From the NCBI GenBank assembly GCA_003612525.1, contig RAZD01000005.1:62001-126000 (forward strand): a DNA stretch of 64,000 nucleotides. The letters run 5' to 3'. The notes under the pieces were generated by a model. The model worked only from the letters and a program-made list of their open reading frames with translations, made no database searches and was not told the origin of the DNA. How positions within the stretch are numbered: the stretch's first letter is position 1; the number at the start of each line of letters is the position of its first letter. Below are positions 1 to 8,918 of the stretch, piece after piece. The position numbers and the translations under genes were made by a program. The stretch comes from a bacterium C-53 (GTDB lineage Bacteria; Bacillota; Clostridia; Lachnospirales; Lachnospiraceae).

Positions 1-1
1 C

Positions 2-403
2 CCGGTGGTAAACCAGATTATGACACTTGATGGTGAGACGCTTACAAAAGGGAAGGATTATAAAATAAAATATAAGAAGAGTGTTGATGCAGGAGAAGGT
101 TATCTGTATCTGCAGGGACTCGGGGATTATAAGGGTTCCGTAAAACTGCTCAGCTATAAGGTCCAGCCGCGTATGGTGCAGAGCTGTATCATAAAGGGAC
201 TTGATAAAACGATTAAGAAAGGCGGTAAAAGGACCGTGCGCCCGCCTTTTACCGTGAAGGTCGATGGATGTAAACTGAAAAAGGGAAAAGACTATACCGT
301 GACCTATATGAATAACCGGGCCGTGGGGACTGCGAGCATTGTGCTGCGGTTTGTGGGAAATTATGACGGGACGTATACCTATGATTTTACGATTCAGCGG
401 TGA
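2..403 (+). CDS. C-terminal part of a secreted repeat protein (partial)
   Basis: The reading frame is open from the window edge to a TGA at 401-403, so this is the tail of a longer protein. It holds two copies of a surface-repeat pattern: a GKDYKIKY or GKDYTVTY motif followed about 15-20 residues later by a GxxDYKG or GNYDGT motif and an aromatic end. Such repeats are common in large secreted proteins of gut Clostridia, where they form stacked beta-sandwich modules outside the cell. No LPxTG-type anchor is seen at the C-terminus. The specific function is unknown; a GTG at position 5 could be read as a start but is more likely internal. Confidence 0.6.
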   Translation, partial: PVVNQIMTLDGETLTKGKDYKIKYKKSVDAGEGYLYLQGLGDYKGSVKLLSYKVQPRMVQSCIIKGLDKTIKKGGKRTVRPPFTVKVDGCKLKKGKDYTVTYMNNRAVGTASIVLRFVGNYDGTYTYDFTIQR

Positions 404-425
404 AAATTGAAATTGAAAGTCTGGA

Positions 426-461
426 GGCCGTACTTTTGCCAGTGGAAAGTACGGCCTTTTC
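426..461 (+). terminator. Intrinsic terminator after the first gene
   Basis: A ten-base stem (GGCCGTACTT pairing with AAGTACGGCC) with a short loop is followed by TTTTCT. It lies 22 bases after the stop codon of the first gene. Confidence 0.85.
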
Positions 462-822
462 TCATGATTTTGGGCAAAAGTATGAGGAAATTATTTGAAG
501 AAAATACACAAATACGGGACTGCCCGTTTCTGAAAGGACCGCAAGGGAATATATGGAAGACAGAGGCACTGAACCATGCCGATACGGAGGCTGTTTACTG
601 GTACGGGGCCCCGGGATGGAGGATAGCTGTTTTGGCAGGATTTCTGCAAATTGATGGAAAACAGGGATTTATTTTGGACAATATTTCCTCACATTCTTTT
701 GACAAAACTGTTGACATTTGGGGCGTTCGGAGTTAAAGTAAATAAGAATAGTGTCGATACGTATTAAATACATATCAAGACAAAAATAACAAACTAAAAG
801 AATTCAAGGAGGTATGATTGAG
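462..822 (+). promoter_or_regulatory. Intergenic region with a putative promoter at 711-739
   Basis: No convincing gene is seen between the terminator and position 822. TTGACA at 711-716 is followed after 17 bases by TAAAGT at 734-739, a reasonable vegetative promoter for the next gene. The ribosome binding site AAGGAGG at 806-812 sits 10 bases before the ATG at 823. The roughly 80-base leader shows no obvious riboswitch. Confidence 0.5.
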
Positions 823-3171
823 ATGACAGATTTAAGACTTAATCTCAAAGCAGGGAGCTTGAAAAAATTCCTTGCAATGTTCATGGCAGTGTGCCTGACC
901 GTTCTCTCAGTGAATGTTCCTGTATTTGCGGAAGAAGTAACTGGTGAGGATGTACAGACCGCGGCAGTGACAGCGGAAGCTGATGTAGAAGCATCTGAAG
1001 ATGATGCAGCAGCTCCGGAAGTAGTTGAAGAAGAGACGACAGCAGAGGAACCGGCTGAGGCAGCTGAAGAGGCTAAGACAGAAGAACCGGCTCCGGCAGA
1101 GGAAGCAGCTGAAACAGAAGAGGCAGCTCCGGCAGAAGAAACAGCTGAGGAAGAGGTATTTGAAGAAGTTGTTGTTGGCGATGCTGAGGAAGAAGAGGCA
1201 GTAGGCGCTGAAGAAGTAGTTTATACAGATGTAGAGGCTGGAGAATTTGAAGGCACATATGTAGCGGGAGAAGTAATTGTTTCTCCAGTGGACGGCAAAG
1301 TAGCAGCTTCAGGAGTTTGTGCGCCATTGGCTTCTTACGCAGAAGTAGTGTCTGTAAATGGTGATAGCAAAGTTACAGAGCTGAATGGTTATGATAGTAC
1401 AGGAATGCTCTGGGTACTTGATGATGCTGTTGTAGATGGCAAACTGGCACTTCTTGTTGAGTATCCTGAGAACAAAGATGCAAAAGATCGTACTATTGAA
1501 GCCAGAGTTCCGGTAATGATTAATGGTGCGGCATATTATTATAACTTTACGATTGAACAGAGTTATCTTATTCAGGAAACACCGGAAGAAGCTGATAGAC
1601 TTGTAGACGCTAATGGTAACTTAGTATCTGCATATGATGCAGTTCCTGGTGAGTCTGTACCGTCAACTGACAAAGGTGAGACACTGGCGCCGGATGAGTA
1701 TAACAAGAACACAGTAACTGCTGAGAATGGTCTTCAGAAAGATTATTATGCAGGAGATCTTGAAGAGATCGTTGTTAGTAATGTAGATGGATTAAAGATT
1801 AATGACTTTGATGCAAAAGGCAACGAGAAAAAGAAAGCATTAAAGGGCGAAGGATTTATCACCGTTACAGTATATGATGGTATTGCAAAGAGTACAAAGA
1901 AAGATACATTTGGTACTGTAATCGCTGTTTATAAAGTAAAAGCAGGTCATGATATTATTGCTACACAGAAGGTGAATGCTCTTCAAACAAACTATGTAGA
2001 TGGAAAGACATTCGCTGGATTTAAGTCTATTGATGATAGCACAAGTTTATGGAAAAAGGGCAAAACACTCATCGGTAAACTGGAAGATGTAAAAGATGCA
2101 TTTAGCTTTGACGGTGCAAAAGCTACCAAGAATATGCATGTTGTTGCAACTTATACACAGGATGCAAGCCAGTTATATAGCAAGTATGTAGTTTATGTTC
2201 CGGCAGGCAAGAAAGCTACAGTTCAGGCAACTTTTAGAAATGTTGTTAAAGGTGAGAAGATTACTGGTGAAGTAACAGATCCGAATGGCAAAGAGCTTAT
2301 TAAGAGCGTGAAAGCAAATGCAAAGACAGGTGTTGTTACAATCACAGCTACAAAGAAAACAGGAACTGCTTTTGTACAAATGAAACAGGGCAGTAAAGTA
2401 CTTGGCTCTTATGAAGTACATGTAGTTTCTATGGAAGATATGGCTAAACAGGGCGCATGGGTTGAGCTTATGACAGATAAGGGAGCAACAAGCGTTGTTC
2501 TTGATAAGAACTCTATATCCAAGACTGCTCAGATCATTCCTTCACCTTCGTCATATGGCCTGAAATACATTGTTACAAAAGCGCCGATCACAGATGAAGA
2601 TATGAAGAAATTTGTATCAGCAAGTGGAGCATTTGACAGTAAAGCATTTAACAAGTTAGTAAAAGACAAAGACCATAAGACAAACAAAGCAATTACAGTA
2701 GCTAAGACTGGTAAAGTAACTGCTAAGAAGATTGGAACTGCTTATGTTTATGGTTTCCGTACAATCAAGAATGGTAAGACAGCTACCGTAGCATTATCTA
2801 ATCCTGTTGAAGTTACTGTTAAAGGTACAGCTACAAGCTTCAAGATGACAGGCGGTAAATTATTCAAGTTCAAAGGCGATGCTTATGTAAATGAAAAGAA
2901 GACACAGAATGTTAAGTTCGGTGTAAAGGCAAAAGGCACAACTTCTGATGTAATTGCAGTAAGAGCTATCAACTCTGAAGGTAAAGTAGTTCTTGGCGCA
3001 TTGAACAGATCTACAAAGGGCAAGGGTGCAAAAGCTAAGTATGTTGACAATTCTTATTACAGCTCAGTACTTAAGGGTGTTAAATATACAGAGAACAATA
3101 GCCTCCTTGTAGTTGCTACATCTCCTGTTGGAGAGCAGCATTATAAGATGCTCAAGTTTGAGAAGAAATAA
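823..3171 (+). CDS. Secreted cell-surface protein with acidic linker and Ig-like domains
   Basis: A 782-residue secreted protein of unknown specific role. The ATG at 823 is chosen over the in-frame ATG at 814 because the AAGGAGG site almost touches 814 but is well spaced from 823. Residues 1-36 form a signal peptide ending PVFA before EEVTG. Residues about 37-150 are an extreme Ala/Glu/Pro/Thr-rich linker, the kind that spans the cell wall. The rest is Lys/Gly/Val/Thr-rich beta structure with two Ig-like (Big_2-like) blocks, marked by KANAKTGVVTITATKKTG and VAKTGKVTAKKIGTAYVYG. No LPxTG, SLH or choline-binding motif is seen at either end. It may be an abundant surface-layer-like protein; the strong promoter and its own terminator fit that. 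Confidence 0.75.
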   Translation: MTDLRLNLKAGSLKKFLAMFMAVCLTVLSVNVPVFAEEVTGEDVQTAAVTAEADVEASEDDAAAPEVVEEETTAEEPAEAAEEAKTEEPAPAEEAAETEEAAPAEETAEEEVFEEVVVGDAEEEEAVGAEEVVYTDVEAGEFEGTYVAGEVIVSPVDGKVAASGVCAPLASYAEVVSVNGDSKVTELNGYDSTGMLWVLDDAVVDGKLALLVEYPENKDAKDRTIEARVPVMINGAAYYYNFTIEQSYLIQETPEEADRLVDANGNLVSAYDAVPGESVPSTDKGETLAPDEYNKNTVTAENGLQKDYYAGDLEEIVVSNVDGLKINDFDAKGNEKKKALKGEGFITVTVYDGIAKSTKKDTFGTVIAVYKVKAGHDIIATQKVNALQTNYVDGKTFAGFKSIDDSTSLWKKGKTLIGKLEDVKDAFSFDGAKATKNMHVVATYTQDASQLYSKYVVYVPAGKKATVQATFRNVVKGEKITGEVTDPNGKELIKSVKANAKTGVVTITATKKTGTAFVQMKQGSKVLGSYEVHVVSMEDMAKQGAWVELMTDKGATSVVLDKNSISKTAQIIPSPSSYGLKYIVTKAPITDEDMKKFVSASGAFDSKAFNKLVKDKDHKTNKAITVAKTGKVTAKKIGTAYVYGFRTIKNGKTATVALSNPVEVTVKGTATSFKMTGGKLFKFKGDAYVNEKKTQNVKFGVKAKGTTSDVIAVRAINSEGKVVLGALNRSTKGKGAKAKYVDNSYYSSVLKGVKYTENNSLLVVATSPVGEQHYKMLKFEKK

Positions 3172-3220
3172 GAATTAAAATAGTATTATGCGACTCTCAT
3201 AGCAAATACTGAAATAATAT

Positions 3221-3256
3221 TCCCTCGGGTGCGCAGTCGCCCGAGGGGATTTTTTT
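3221..3256 (+). terminator. Strong intrinsic terminator
   Basis: CCCTCGGG pairs with CCCGAGGG around a ten-base loop and is followed by a run of seven T. It ends the surface-protein transcript only about 15 bases before the next start codon. Confidence 0.9.
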
Positions 3257-3271
3257 GACAAGGATGAAATT

Positions 3272-4741
3272 ATGCGTAGATATTATGAACGGTTGAAAAA
3301 AATGTATAGATTATTTTCATCATGCCTTTTGATCTTTCTTGCGACACTGGCATTTATTGAGGTATGGGTGCGGCGTTATAATGCAATGATTGTATTCCCT
3401 TATTATTTTAAGGGTTTTCTTATGATGGCAGTAATGTATGCATTTTTGATTGCCTTTTTCTCGTGGCTTTTTGATGGCAGTCAGATTGGGTATATGAAGC
3501 GCAGAAATGTGTTGATCTCACAGACGCTGTCGGTATTATGTACGAACATACTGTTTTATTTGCTGACGGTTTTGCTGGCTACTTTTTTCGTGCCGATATG
3601 GGGATTCCTTTTTTTGACAATCGGCGATATTGCGGTGCTTCTGCTTCTGACGGAACTTTTGAACCATATATTTGATAAGGTCTTTCCGCCAATACGAATT
3701 CTGCTTGTATACGGCAATTATCCGGAAACAGAAATTCGCCGTATGACAAGTAATTGGAATGGCAAGTATCAGATTGCAGATTCGATCGGAATTGCGGCCG
3801 GGCGCAGTAAGGTAATTAAGAAAATCAGAAAATACGATGCAGTTGCAATCTGTGATGTGCCAGTCAGTGACCGGAATATTATTGCGGAATATTGTTCGGA
3901 ACATAAGATACCAACTTATTTCAGCCCGCGAATTTCCGACATTCTCTTTAAAAATGCGGAAGGACTTCGCTTTTTTGATGGAAGCGGAAATAGAGGCCTC
4001 TCTGTTGAGCAGAGGTTTTCTCTGATCGGTTATTTAAAGAAAATATACCGTGGCGGAAGAGGACGCCTGTATGAGCTTGTAAATGCCGCACTGGATGCGC
4101 AGGACAAGATGTTTCTGATTACGGCGAATCCTGAGACATTGATGATGGGGCTTGATATACCGGAATTTGATGCGGTGCTTTTAGATGAGAGCACAACAAT
4201 CGTACCGGATGGTATTGGAATCATCAAGGCGCTTCAGATAGTCGGATATGGGAAAAATAAGCGCATCCCGGGCGTGGAATTTACGGATTTGATGCTGAAG
4301 CTTGCGGATATTAAAGGAAAATCCGTCTATTTTTATGGTGCGTCTCAGGAAGCTGTGGAGGCTCTTGTCAGGAAAACAAGGCAGAAATATAAACATGCGG
4401 TGATTGCCGGTTATCAGGACGGATATGAGAGGGATGCTGATGAAGTAATGGAGGAGATTGCATCTTTAAGCCCGGATATTGTGCTCGTGGCGCTGGGAGT
4501 GCCTGCCCAGGAGTTATTAATTGCAAAACATTATAATAAGTTCACGAAAGGCATTTTTATGGGGGTAGGAGGCTCTTTTGACGTACTGTCCGGCTGCAAA
4601 AAGCGTGCCCCGGAGATTTTTCTGAAATTGAATCTGGAATGGCTTTACCGAATCTGCCGGGAACCGAAACGTTTGAAACGATTCTGGAACAGTAATGTAC
4701 GGTTCCTCTGGGAGGTTACGAAGATACAGAAGATTAAATGA
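3272..4741 (+). CDS. Phosphoglycosyl-transferase-type membrane domain fused to a WecG/TagA/CpsF glycosyltransferase
   Basis: A 489-residue fusion. Residues about 10-130 contain four membrane segments, and residues about 140-240 a Rossmann-like domain ending in DILFKNAEGLRFFDG and NRGLSVEQRF. That is how the N-terminal half of WbaP-like phosphoglycosyl transferases ends just before their catalytic domain. Here the catalytic domain is absent and a WecG/TagA/CpsF (GT26) domain follows from about residue 265. Its hallmarks are PDGIGIIKALQ, YFYGASQEAVEAL, SPDIVLVALGVPAQE, GVGGSFDVLSG and KRAPEIFLKLNLEWLYR. GT26 enzymes add the second sugar to a prenyl-diphosphate-linked amino sugar on the cytoplasmic face. 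The first half probably anchors the enzyme to the membrane or to a partner (inference). An AAGGA site precedes the ATG, and a terminator follows. Confidence 0.85.
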   Translation: MRRYYERLKKMYRLFSSCLLIFLATLAFIEVWVRRYNAMIVFPYYFKGFLMMAVMYAFLIAFFSWLFDGSQIGYMKRRNVLISQTLSVLCTNILFYLLTVLLATFFVPIWGFLFLTIGDIAVLLLLTELLNHIFDKVFPPIRILLVYGNYPETEIRRMTSNWNGKYQIADSIGIAAGRSKVIKKIRKYDAVAICDVPVSDRNIIAEYCSEHKIPTYFSPRISDILFKNAEGLRFFDGSGNRGLSVEQRFSLIGYLKKIYRGGRGRLYELVNAALDAQDKMFLITANPETLMMGLDIPEFDAVLLDESTTIVPDGIGIIKALQIVGYGKNKRIPGVEFTDLMLKLADIKGKSVYFYGASQEAVEALVRKTRQKYKHAVIAGYQDGYERDADEVMEEIASLSPDIVLVALGVPAQELLIAKHYNKFTKGIFMGVGGSFDVLSGCKKRAPEIFLKLNLEWLYRICREPKRLKRFWNSNVRFLWEVTKIQKIK

Positions 4742-4747
4742 GTTTTG

Positions 4748-4782
4748 GCCTCTGTTGTAAACCGGCGGAGGCTGATTTTTTA
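4748..4782 (+). terminator. Intrinsic terminator
   Basis: GCCTCTG pairs with CGGAGGC (one G-U pair), followed by TGATTTTTT, seven bases after the stop codon of the WecG-type fusion gene. Confidence 0.75.
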
Positions 4783-4972
4783 CATATAATGCTTAATGGG
4801 TATATGTGGGTTTTGGGTTTGTGAAAGAATTAAGGGATGCAGATATGAATTTCTGATTTGCATCAAAGGCAGAGATATTGTATTTTGGCAGCTATAATTT
4901 CTATATAGTTGGCTTCTGAGAATCAGTTTTAATATGGTATATCTATCGGGTATAAATTATTTCTTGAAAAGA

Positions 4973-5001
4973 TTGAAATTACATTATATTTGTGTTAAAC
5001 T
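4973..5001 (+). promoter_or_regulatory. Putative promoter of the main polysaccharide operon
   Basis: TTGAAA at 4973-4978 is followed after 17 bases by TAAACT at 4996-5001. The match is only moderate, and an overlapping TTGAAA (4964-4969) with TATATT (4985-4990) is an alternative. The stretch 4783-5037 holds no gene I can support, so a promoter is expected here. Confidence 0.35.
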
Positions 5002-5037
5002 TAAAAAAGTTTTATATCCGTACTTGATGAAGGGAGA

Positions 5038-5090
5038 GGAGTATTGATTCATAGCTGAGTTTTCAGTTGTGGGTAATGCTCCTTCTTTTT
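5038..5090 (+). terminator. Leader hairpin with T-run just before the operon (possible attenuator)
   Basis: GGAGTATT at 5038-5045 pairs with AATGCTCC at 5075-5082 (one G-U), with an inner hairpin AGCTGA/TCAGTT, followed by TTCTTTTT. The T-run ends about 8 bases before the GGAGAGGAGG ribosome site of the first operon gene. There is no room for a promoter after it, so transcription must pass it. An attenuator or target of processive antitermination fits better than a simple end point (inference). Confidence 0.6.
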
Positions 5091-5112
5091 ATATATGGTG
5101 GAGAGGAGGAGC

Positions 5113-6252
5113 ATGGAGAAGAGACATATTTATATTACAGCTCTGCATTTATATCATGGCGGGGCGGAGATGGCAATTTGTAATCTGGCCAATGGATTTG
5201 CTGAGCGTGGTTATCCAGTGACAATCTGGTGTGTATATAAGCTTTGTGAGCCGGTATACAGGCTCCACCCTTCCGTAGACGTCGAATACTTGACAGGGGA
5301 CAAGCCGAATCGTCAGGAATTCCTGACAGCATTACGGAAGTGCCATTTGCTGACAGCGTTTCGGGAAGGGATGCGGTCGGTTGGCATTTTATACAGAAAG
5401 AACAGAGTTATAATGAATAAAATAAGGGCAGTGAAGGCTGGAGTCATTCTGTCAACAAGGCTTGAACACAACCGTATTCTGGCCCGATATGCACAGTCCG
5501 GTGTGCTGAAAATAGGGCAGTCCCATTATGGGGAACACTTCGATAAAAGACTTGCAAAGTGGATAGGAAGAGAATATATTTATCTGGATTACTTTGTCTT
5601 ATTGACCGAGTCGCTTCGGGTTGAGGCAGAGAAAATTATGCGGAAGGACTGTCACTGTAAGTGTATCAGCATAGGCAACTACCTGGAGGATGAGGTGCAA
5701 AAGAAACTACAGGCAGTAAAAGACGTAGAACGGGAGAAGATCGTATTGTCTGTTGGGCGTCTTTCACCAGAGAAGGGATTTGAGCGCCTGATCTGTGCAT
5801 GGAAAAAAGTTTCTCCCAATTTTCCACAGTGGAAGCTGGTTATTATCGGGGATGGTGCGGAAAGGGCAAAGCTTGAAGCATTGGCAGGTGAAATTCGTGT
5901 GACATTTACCGGAAATATTGCACATGACAGGGTACTCGAATTGATGAAGCAGGGTTCAGTGTATGCAATGACTTCGTATACGGAAGGGTTTCCGTATGTT
6001 TTGCTTGAGGCATGTAATGCAGAGCTTCCGGTAGTAGCATATGATGTGCCAACCGGACCGGGAGAACTGGTTCGGGATGGAGAGACAGGCTTCCTTGTGC
6101 CAGACCATGCGGAAGATATTTATTGTGCGAGGCTGGAAAAATTGCTGAGAAATCCGGACCTATGTCAAAAGATGGGAAAGAAAGGAAAAAAATACGTGGA
6201 AAGGTTCACGAAACAGAATACACTTGATCAGTGGGAAAAGCTGTTTTACTGA
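5113..6252 (+). CDS. GT4-family glycosyltransferase
   Basis: A 379-residue GT-B glycosyltransferase, cytoplasmic, moving a sugar from a nucleotide donor to a lipid-linked glycan. The ATG at 5113 is preferred to the in-frame ATG at 5095 because GGAGAGGAGG lies just before it. The N-terminal half has the HGGAEMAICNLANG acceptor-loop motif. The C-terminal half has the donor-binding signature VGRLSPEKGFERLI and the E-x7-E motif in EGFPYVLLEAC, followed by a PVVAYDVPTGPGELV loop. It is the first gene of the long operon and is followed closely by a GT2 enzyme and the ABC exporter. Donor and linkage cannot be read from sequence. Confidence 0.85.
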   Translation: MEKRHIYITALHLYHGGAEMAICNLANGFAERGYPVTIWCVYKLCEPVYRLHPSVDVEYLTGDKPNRQEFLTALRKCHLLTAFREGMRSVGILYRKNRVIMNKIRAVKAGVILSTRLEHNRILARYAQSGVLKIGQSHYGEHFDKRLAKWIGREYIYLDYFVLLTESLRVEAEKIMRKDCHCKCISIGNYLEDEVQKKLQAVKDVEREKIVLSVGRLSPEKGFERLICAWKKVSPNFPQWKLVIIGDGAERAKLEALAGEIRVTFTGNIAHDRVLELMKQGSVYAMTSYTEGFPYVLLEACNAELPVVAYDVPTGPGELVRDGETGFLVPDHAEDIYCARLEKLLRNPDLCQKMGKKGKKYVERFTKQNTLDQWEKLFY

Positions 6253-6277
6253 AACTTCCAGTATCATTTGGGAAGAT

Positions 6278-7186
6278 ATGAATCAGGTATGTGCAGTAAT
6301 TGTAACTTATAATCGAAAGGAACTTTTGATCAGAAATGTTGACAGTATATTAAAGCAGACAACACTTGCCGATGTTTTAATTTACGATAATTGTTCCGGT
6401 GACGGGACGGAAACATTGATTCGGGAGCAGAATTATGACCCGCGTGTTATTTACATCAGAGCAAATGAAAATACGGGTGGCGCAGGCGGGTTCAGTCACG
6501 GTATTGAGGAGGCGTATGGAAGAGGATATGCATATATCTGGCTTATGGATGATGATGGATATTCTTTGAATGAAAACACATTGGGGATTCTGGTACGGCA
6601 TATGGAAAAATTCCCGCAGAGAAAAATGATGTTGAATTCGCTTGTATTGTGCAATCCGTCGGAGCAGGGCGGTGATGATACGCTGTCTTTTACTCTTTTT
6701 GGAGAGCGCAAGATTTCTGCAATTCCTGAAAAGATTGTGGACGGGGAAATCAGAGGAGAGATTAGTTCCTTTAATAGTACCTTATTTTCAAGGAAGCTTG
6801 TGGAAGAAGTCGGAACCGTCAAGGCTGAATTTTTTATTTACGGTGATGATACGGAGTATCTGAAACGTGCGCAGCTTGCCGGATATGAGCTTGTCACTGT
6901 AGTGGAATCGAGATACTATCACCCGGACTCGGGGATGGGATACCGGCGTATATTCGGAAAGATTGTAGCAATGAGAGAACAGACGCTTCGTAATACTTAT
7001 TATTATGTGCGGAATTATATGTATATCATACGAAATTACAGTGGAAAGAAAAAAGCTCTTATTCATGGAATAAAAGTGATTTTAAAGACTTTTCTGTATA
7101 AAAAGGAAAAATTCAGGAAACTAAGAGTCAGCTGGTACGGGTTGATTGACGGATATCGGGGAGAATTTGGCAGGCAGAGATGGTGA
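6278..7186 (+). CDS. GT2-family glycosyltransferase
   Basis: A 302-residue GT-A enzyme. The longer frame begins at 6224 inside the previous gene, but ATG 6278 follows a GGAAG site and matches the usual family start (MNQVCAVIVTYNRKELL). Motifs: IYDNCSGDGTE, then NTGGAGGFSHG, then the metal-binding WLMDDDGYS. The GGAGG-x-MDDD combination is shared with GlfT- and rhamnosyltransferase-like GT2 proteins, including the two larger enzymes at 15194 and 19934. A likely role is adding a priming sugar before polymer extension, but this is inference. Confidence 0.8.
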   Translation: MNQVCAVIVTYNRKELLIRNVDSILKQTTLADVLIYDNCSGDGTETLIREQNYDPRVIYIRANENTGGAGGFSHGIEEAYGRGYAYIWLMDDDGYSLNENTLGILVRHMEKFPQRKMMLNSLVLCNPSEQGGDDTLSFTLFGERKISAIPEKIVDGEIRGEISSFNSTLFSRKLVEEVGTVKAEFFIYGDDTEYLKRAQLAGYELVTVVESRYYHPDSGMGYRRIFGKIVAMREQTLRNTYYYVRNYMYIIRNYSGKKKALIHGIKVILKTFLYKKEKFRKLRVSWYGLIDGYRGEFGRQRW

Positions 7187-7272
7187 AGGAAGTGAAATCA
7201 GAGTATATTTTAATTAAAAAGTATGATATACTAAGCTTGCTTATCGATTGATTTATGGTGTGGAGGCTGTTT

Positions 7273-8061
7273 GTGAACAAGTTAAAATTAAGATTAATGG
7301 GTTTTTGGGCATATAAAGATTTGCTGCGTGAATTAGTTATTCGAGACCTCAAATTAAAATACAGAAGAAGTTTTCTGGGATATATATGGAGCGTTTTAAA
7401 TCCGCTTTTAACGATGGTAGTGCTGATTATTGTATTTTCGTCTATGTTTGAGCAGGGGATTCCAAATTATCCCGTTTATCTGCTTTCAGGACAGATTCTA
7501 TATAATTATATGAAACAGTCTACGGATTTTGCAATGAGTTCAATCCTGATGAATGCATCATTAATTAAGAAGATCTATGTCCCGAAATATATTTTTACGG
7601 TTGCAAAGGTCAGCAGCGGTTTGATCGATCTCGTATTTTCGCTTGCGGCTCTGTTTGTTGTAATGGTTTTTACCGGAGCGCCTGTTACGGGTTATCTTCT
7701 GCTGGTACCGTTTGTTTTGCTGCAGCTCTATGTATTTACGCTTGGGCTTGGGCTTTTTCTTGCGCAGATGAATGTTTTCTTCAGAGATATTAATTATATT
7801 TATTCAGTGCTTACAATGGCATGGATGTATCTGACGCCTATTTTCTATCCGTTTGAACTATTGGATCCTACATTGGGATGGCTGATTATGCATTTTAATC
7901 CGATGTATCTGTATATTCATCAGTTCAGAAGCATTGTGGTCTATGGAGCAATGATTGATGCGACATTTGCCTTTCGCGGATGCGTAATTTCTATTGTGAT
8001 GCTGCTAGTTGGGATGGCTACATTTATCAGGAAGCAGGACGAGTTTATCTTATATATATAG
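7273..8061 (+). CDS. ABC-2 type polysaccharide export permease (Wzm/TagG-like)
   Basis: A 262-residue integral membrane protein with about six membrane segments and the family start WAYKDLLRELVIRDLKLKYR, plus RRSFLGYIWSVLNPLL. This is the permease half of the exporters that move finished glycans across the membrane. The GTG at 7273 is chosen because GGAGG lies 7 bases upstream; an ATG at 7255 is in frame but lacks a site. It overlaps no gene, and the ATPase starts 23 bases after its stop. Together they imply ABC-transporter-dependent export of a completed, lipid-linked polysaccharide. Confidence 0.9.
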   Translation: MNKLKLRLMGFWAYKDLLRELVIRDLKLKYRRSFLGYIWSVLNPLLTMVVLIIVFSSMFEQGIPNYPVYLLSGQILYNYMKQSTDFAMSSILMNASLIKKIYVPKYIFTVAKVSSGLIDLVFSLAALFVVMVFTGAPVTGYLLLVPFVLLQLYVFTLGLGLFLAQMNVFFRDINYIYSVLTMAWMYLTPIFYPFELLDPTLGWLIMHFNPMYLYIHQFRSIVVYGAMIDATFAFRGCVISIVMLLVGMATFIRKQDEFILYI

Positions 8062-8083
8062 CCGTGTATGCGGGAGGAAAGTT

Positions 8084-8860
8084 GTGGAAGAGTATATTAT
8101 TGAAGTGAATGATCTGACGGTGCGCTTTAATCTGGCATCTCAGAGGGTTGATAACGTAAAAGAATACTTTATTAAACTGATGCGTCATGAACTGATGTTT
8201 CAGGAATTTTTGCCGTTAAAACATATCAGCTTTAATGTAAGGCGCGGTGAAGCATGGGCTTTTATTGGAGACAATGGGTGTGGAAAATCGACTCTTTTGA
8301 AGACAATCAGTGGAATATTGAAGCCATACCGGGGAAATATTGAAGTAAGGGGAAGAGTGGCACCTCTGATAGAGTTAGGGGCGGGGTTCGATGATGATCT
8401 TACTGCGAGAGAAAATATTTTTTTAAACGGAACGGTTCTGGGGCATAGCAGGAAATTTATGAAGGAGCATTTTGACGAAATTGTAGAATTTGCGGATATT
8501 CGGAATTTCCTCGATTCTCCAATTAAAAACTACTCCTCCGGTATGAGAGCCCGGCTTGGCTTTTCGATTGCGACGATGGTAAAACCGGAGATACTGATTG
8601 TGGATGAAGTGCTTGCGGTAGGAGATTATAAATTTCGGGAGAAATGCAAAGTCCGGATGCAGGAGATGCTCAGTGGAGGGACAACGCTGCTTTTTGTTTC
8701 GCATTCTTTGAAAGATGTGCTTGAATTATGCGATCACGCAGTTTATATAAAAAAGGGTGAGGTGCAGATGGTAGGAGATACCGTAGAAGTGTGCCGCCAA
8801 TACAATCCTGAACAAACTGAAGAAATATTGCAGGAGATGAGAAAAATAAACAGCAAGTAA
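8084..8860 (+). CDS. Polysaccharide ABC exporter ATPase (Wzt/TagH-like)
   Basis: A 258-residue ATPase: Walker A GDNGCGKSTLLK, the signature NYSSGMRARLGFSIAT, and Walker B ILIVDEVLAVGD. The GTG at 8084 is preferred over the ORF start at 8009, which lies inside the permease gene; GGGAGG precedes it. The protein ends shortly after the nucleotide-binding domain, so it lacks the C-terminal carbohydrate-binding domain that some Wzt proteins use to recognise a capped chain end. This suggests export without cap recognition, as in TagGH. It partners with the permease immediately upstream. Confidence 0.9.
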   Translation: MEEYIIEVNDLTVRFNLASQRVDNVKEYFIKLMRHELMFQEFLPLKHISFNVRRGEAWAFIGDNGCGKSTLLKTISGILKPYRGNIEVRGRVAPLIELGAGFDDDLTARENIFLNGTVLGHSRKFMKEHFDEIVEFADIRNFLDSPIKNYSSGMRARLGFSIATMVKPEILIVDEVLAVGDYKFREKCKVRMQEMLSGGTTLLFVSHSLKDVLELCDHAVYIKKGEVQMVGDTVEVCRQYNPEQTEEILQEMRKINSK

Positions 8861-8918
8861 ATACATTGTTATTAAAACACTGCTTCAAAATGATATTGAT
8901 GAAGTGAATGAGGTAAAG

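Noticed and set aside
407-736. A 109-codon open frame after the first gene
   Set aside because: It begins inside the terminator hairpin, its first 20 residues are the translated stem, it has no ribosome site and it runs into the promoter of the next gene.
1073-1327. Leu/Gln-rich minus-strand frame
   Set aside because: It is the reverse of the repetitive Glu/Ala codons of the surface protein linker; composition explains it.
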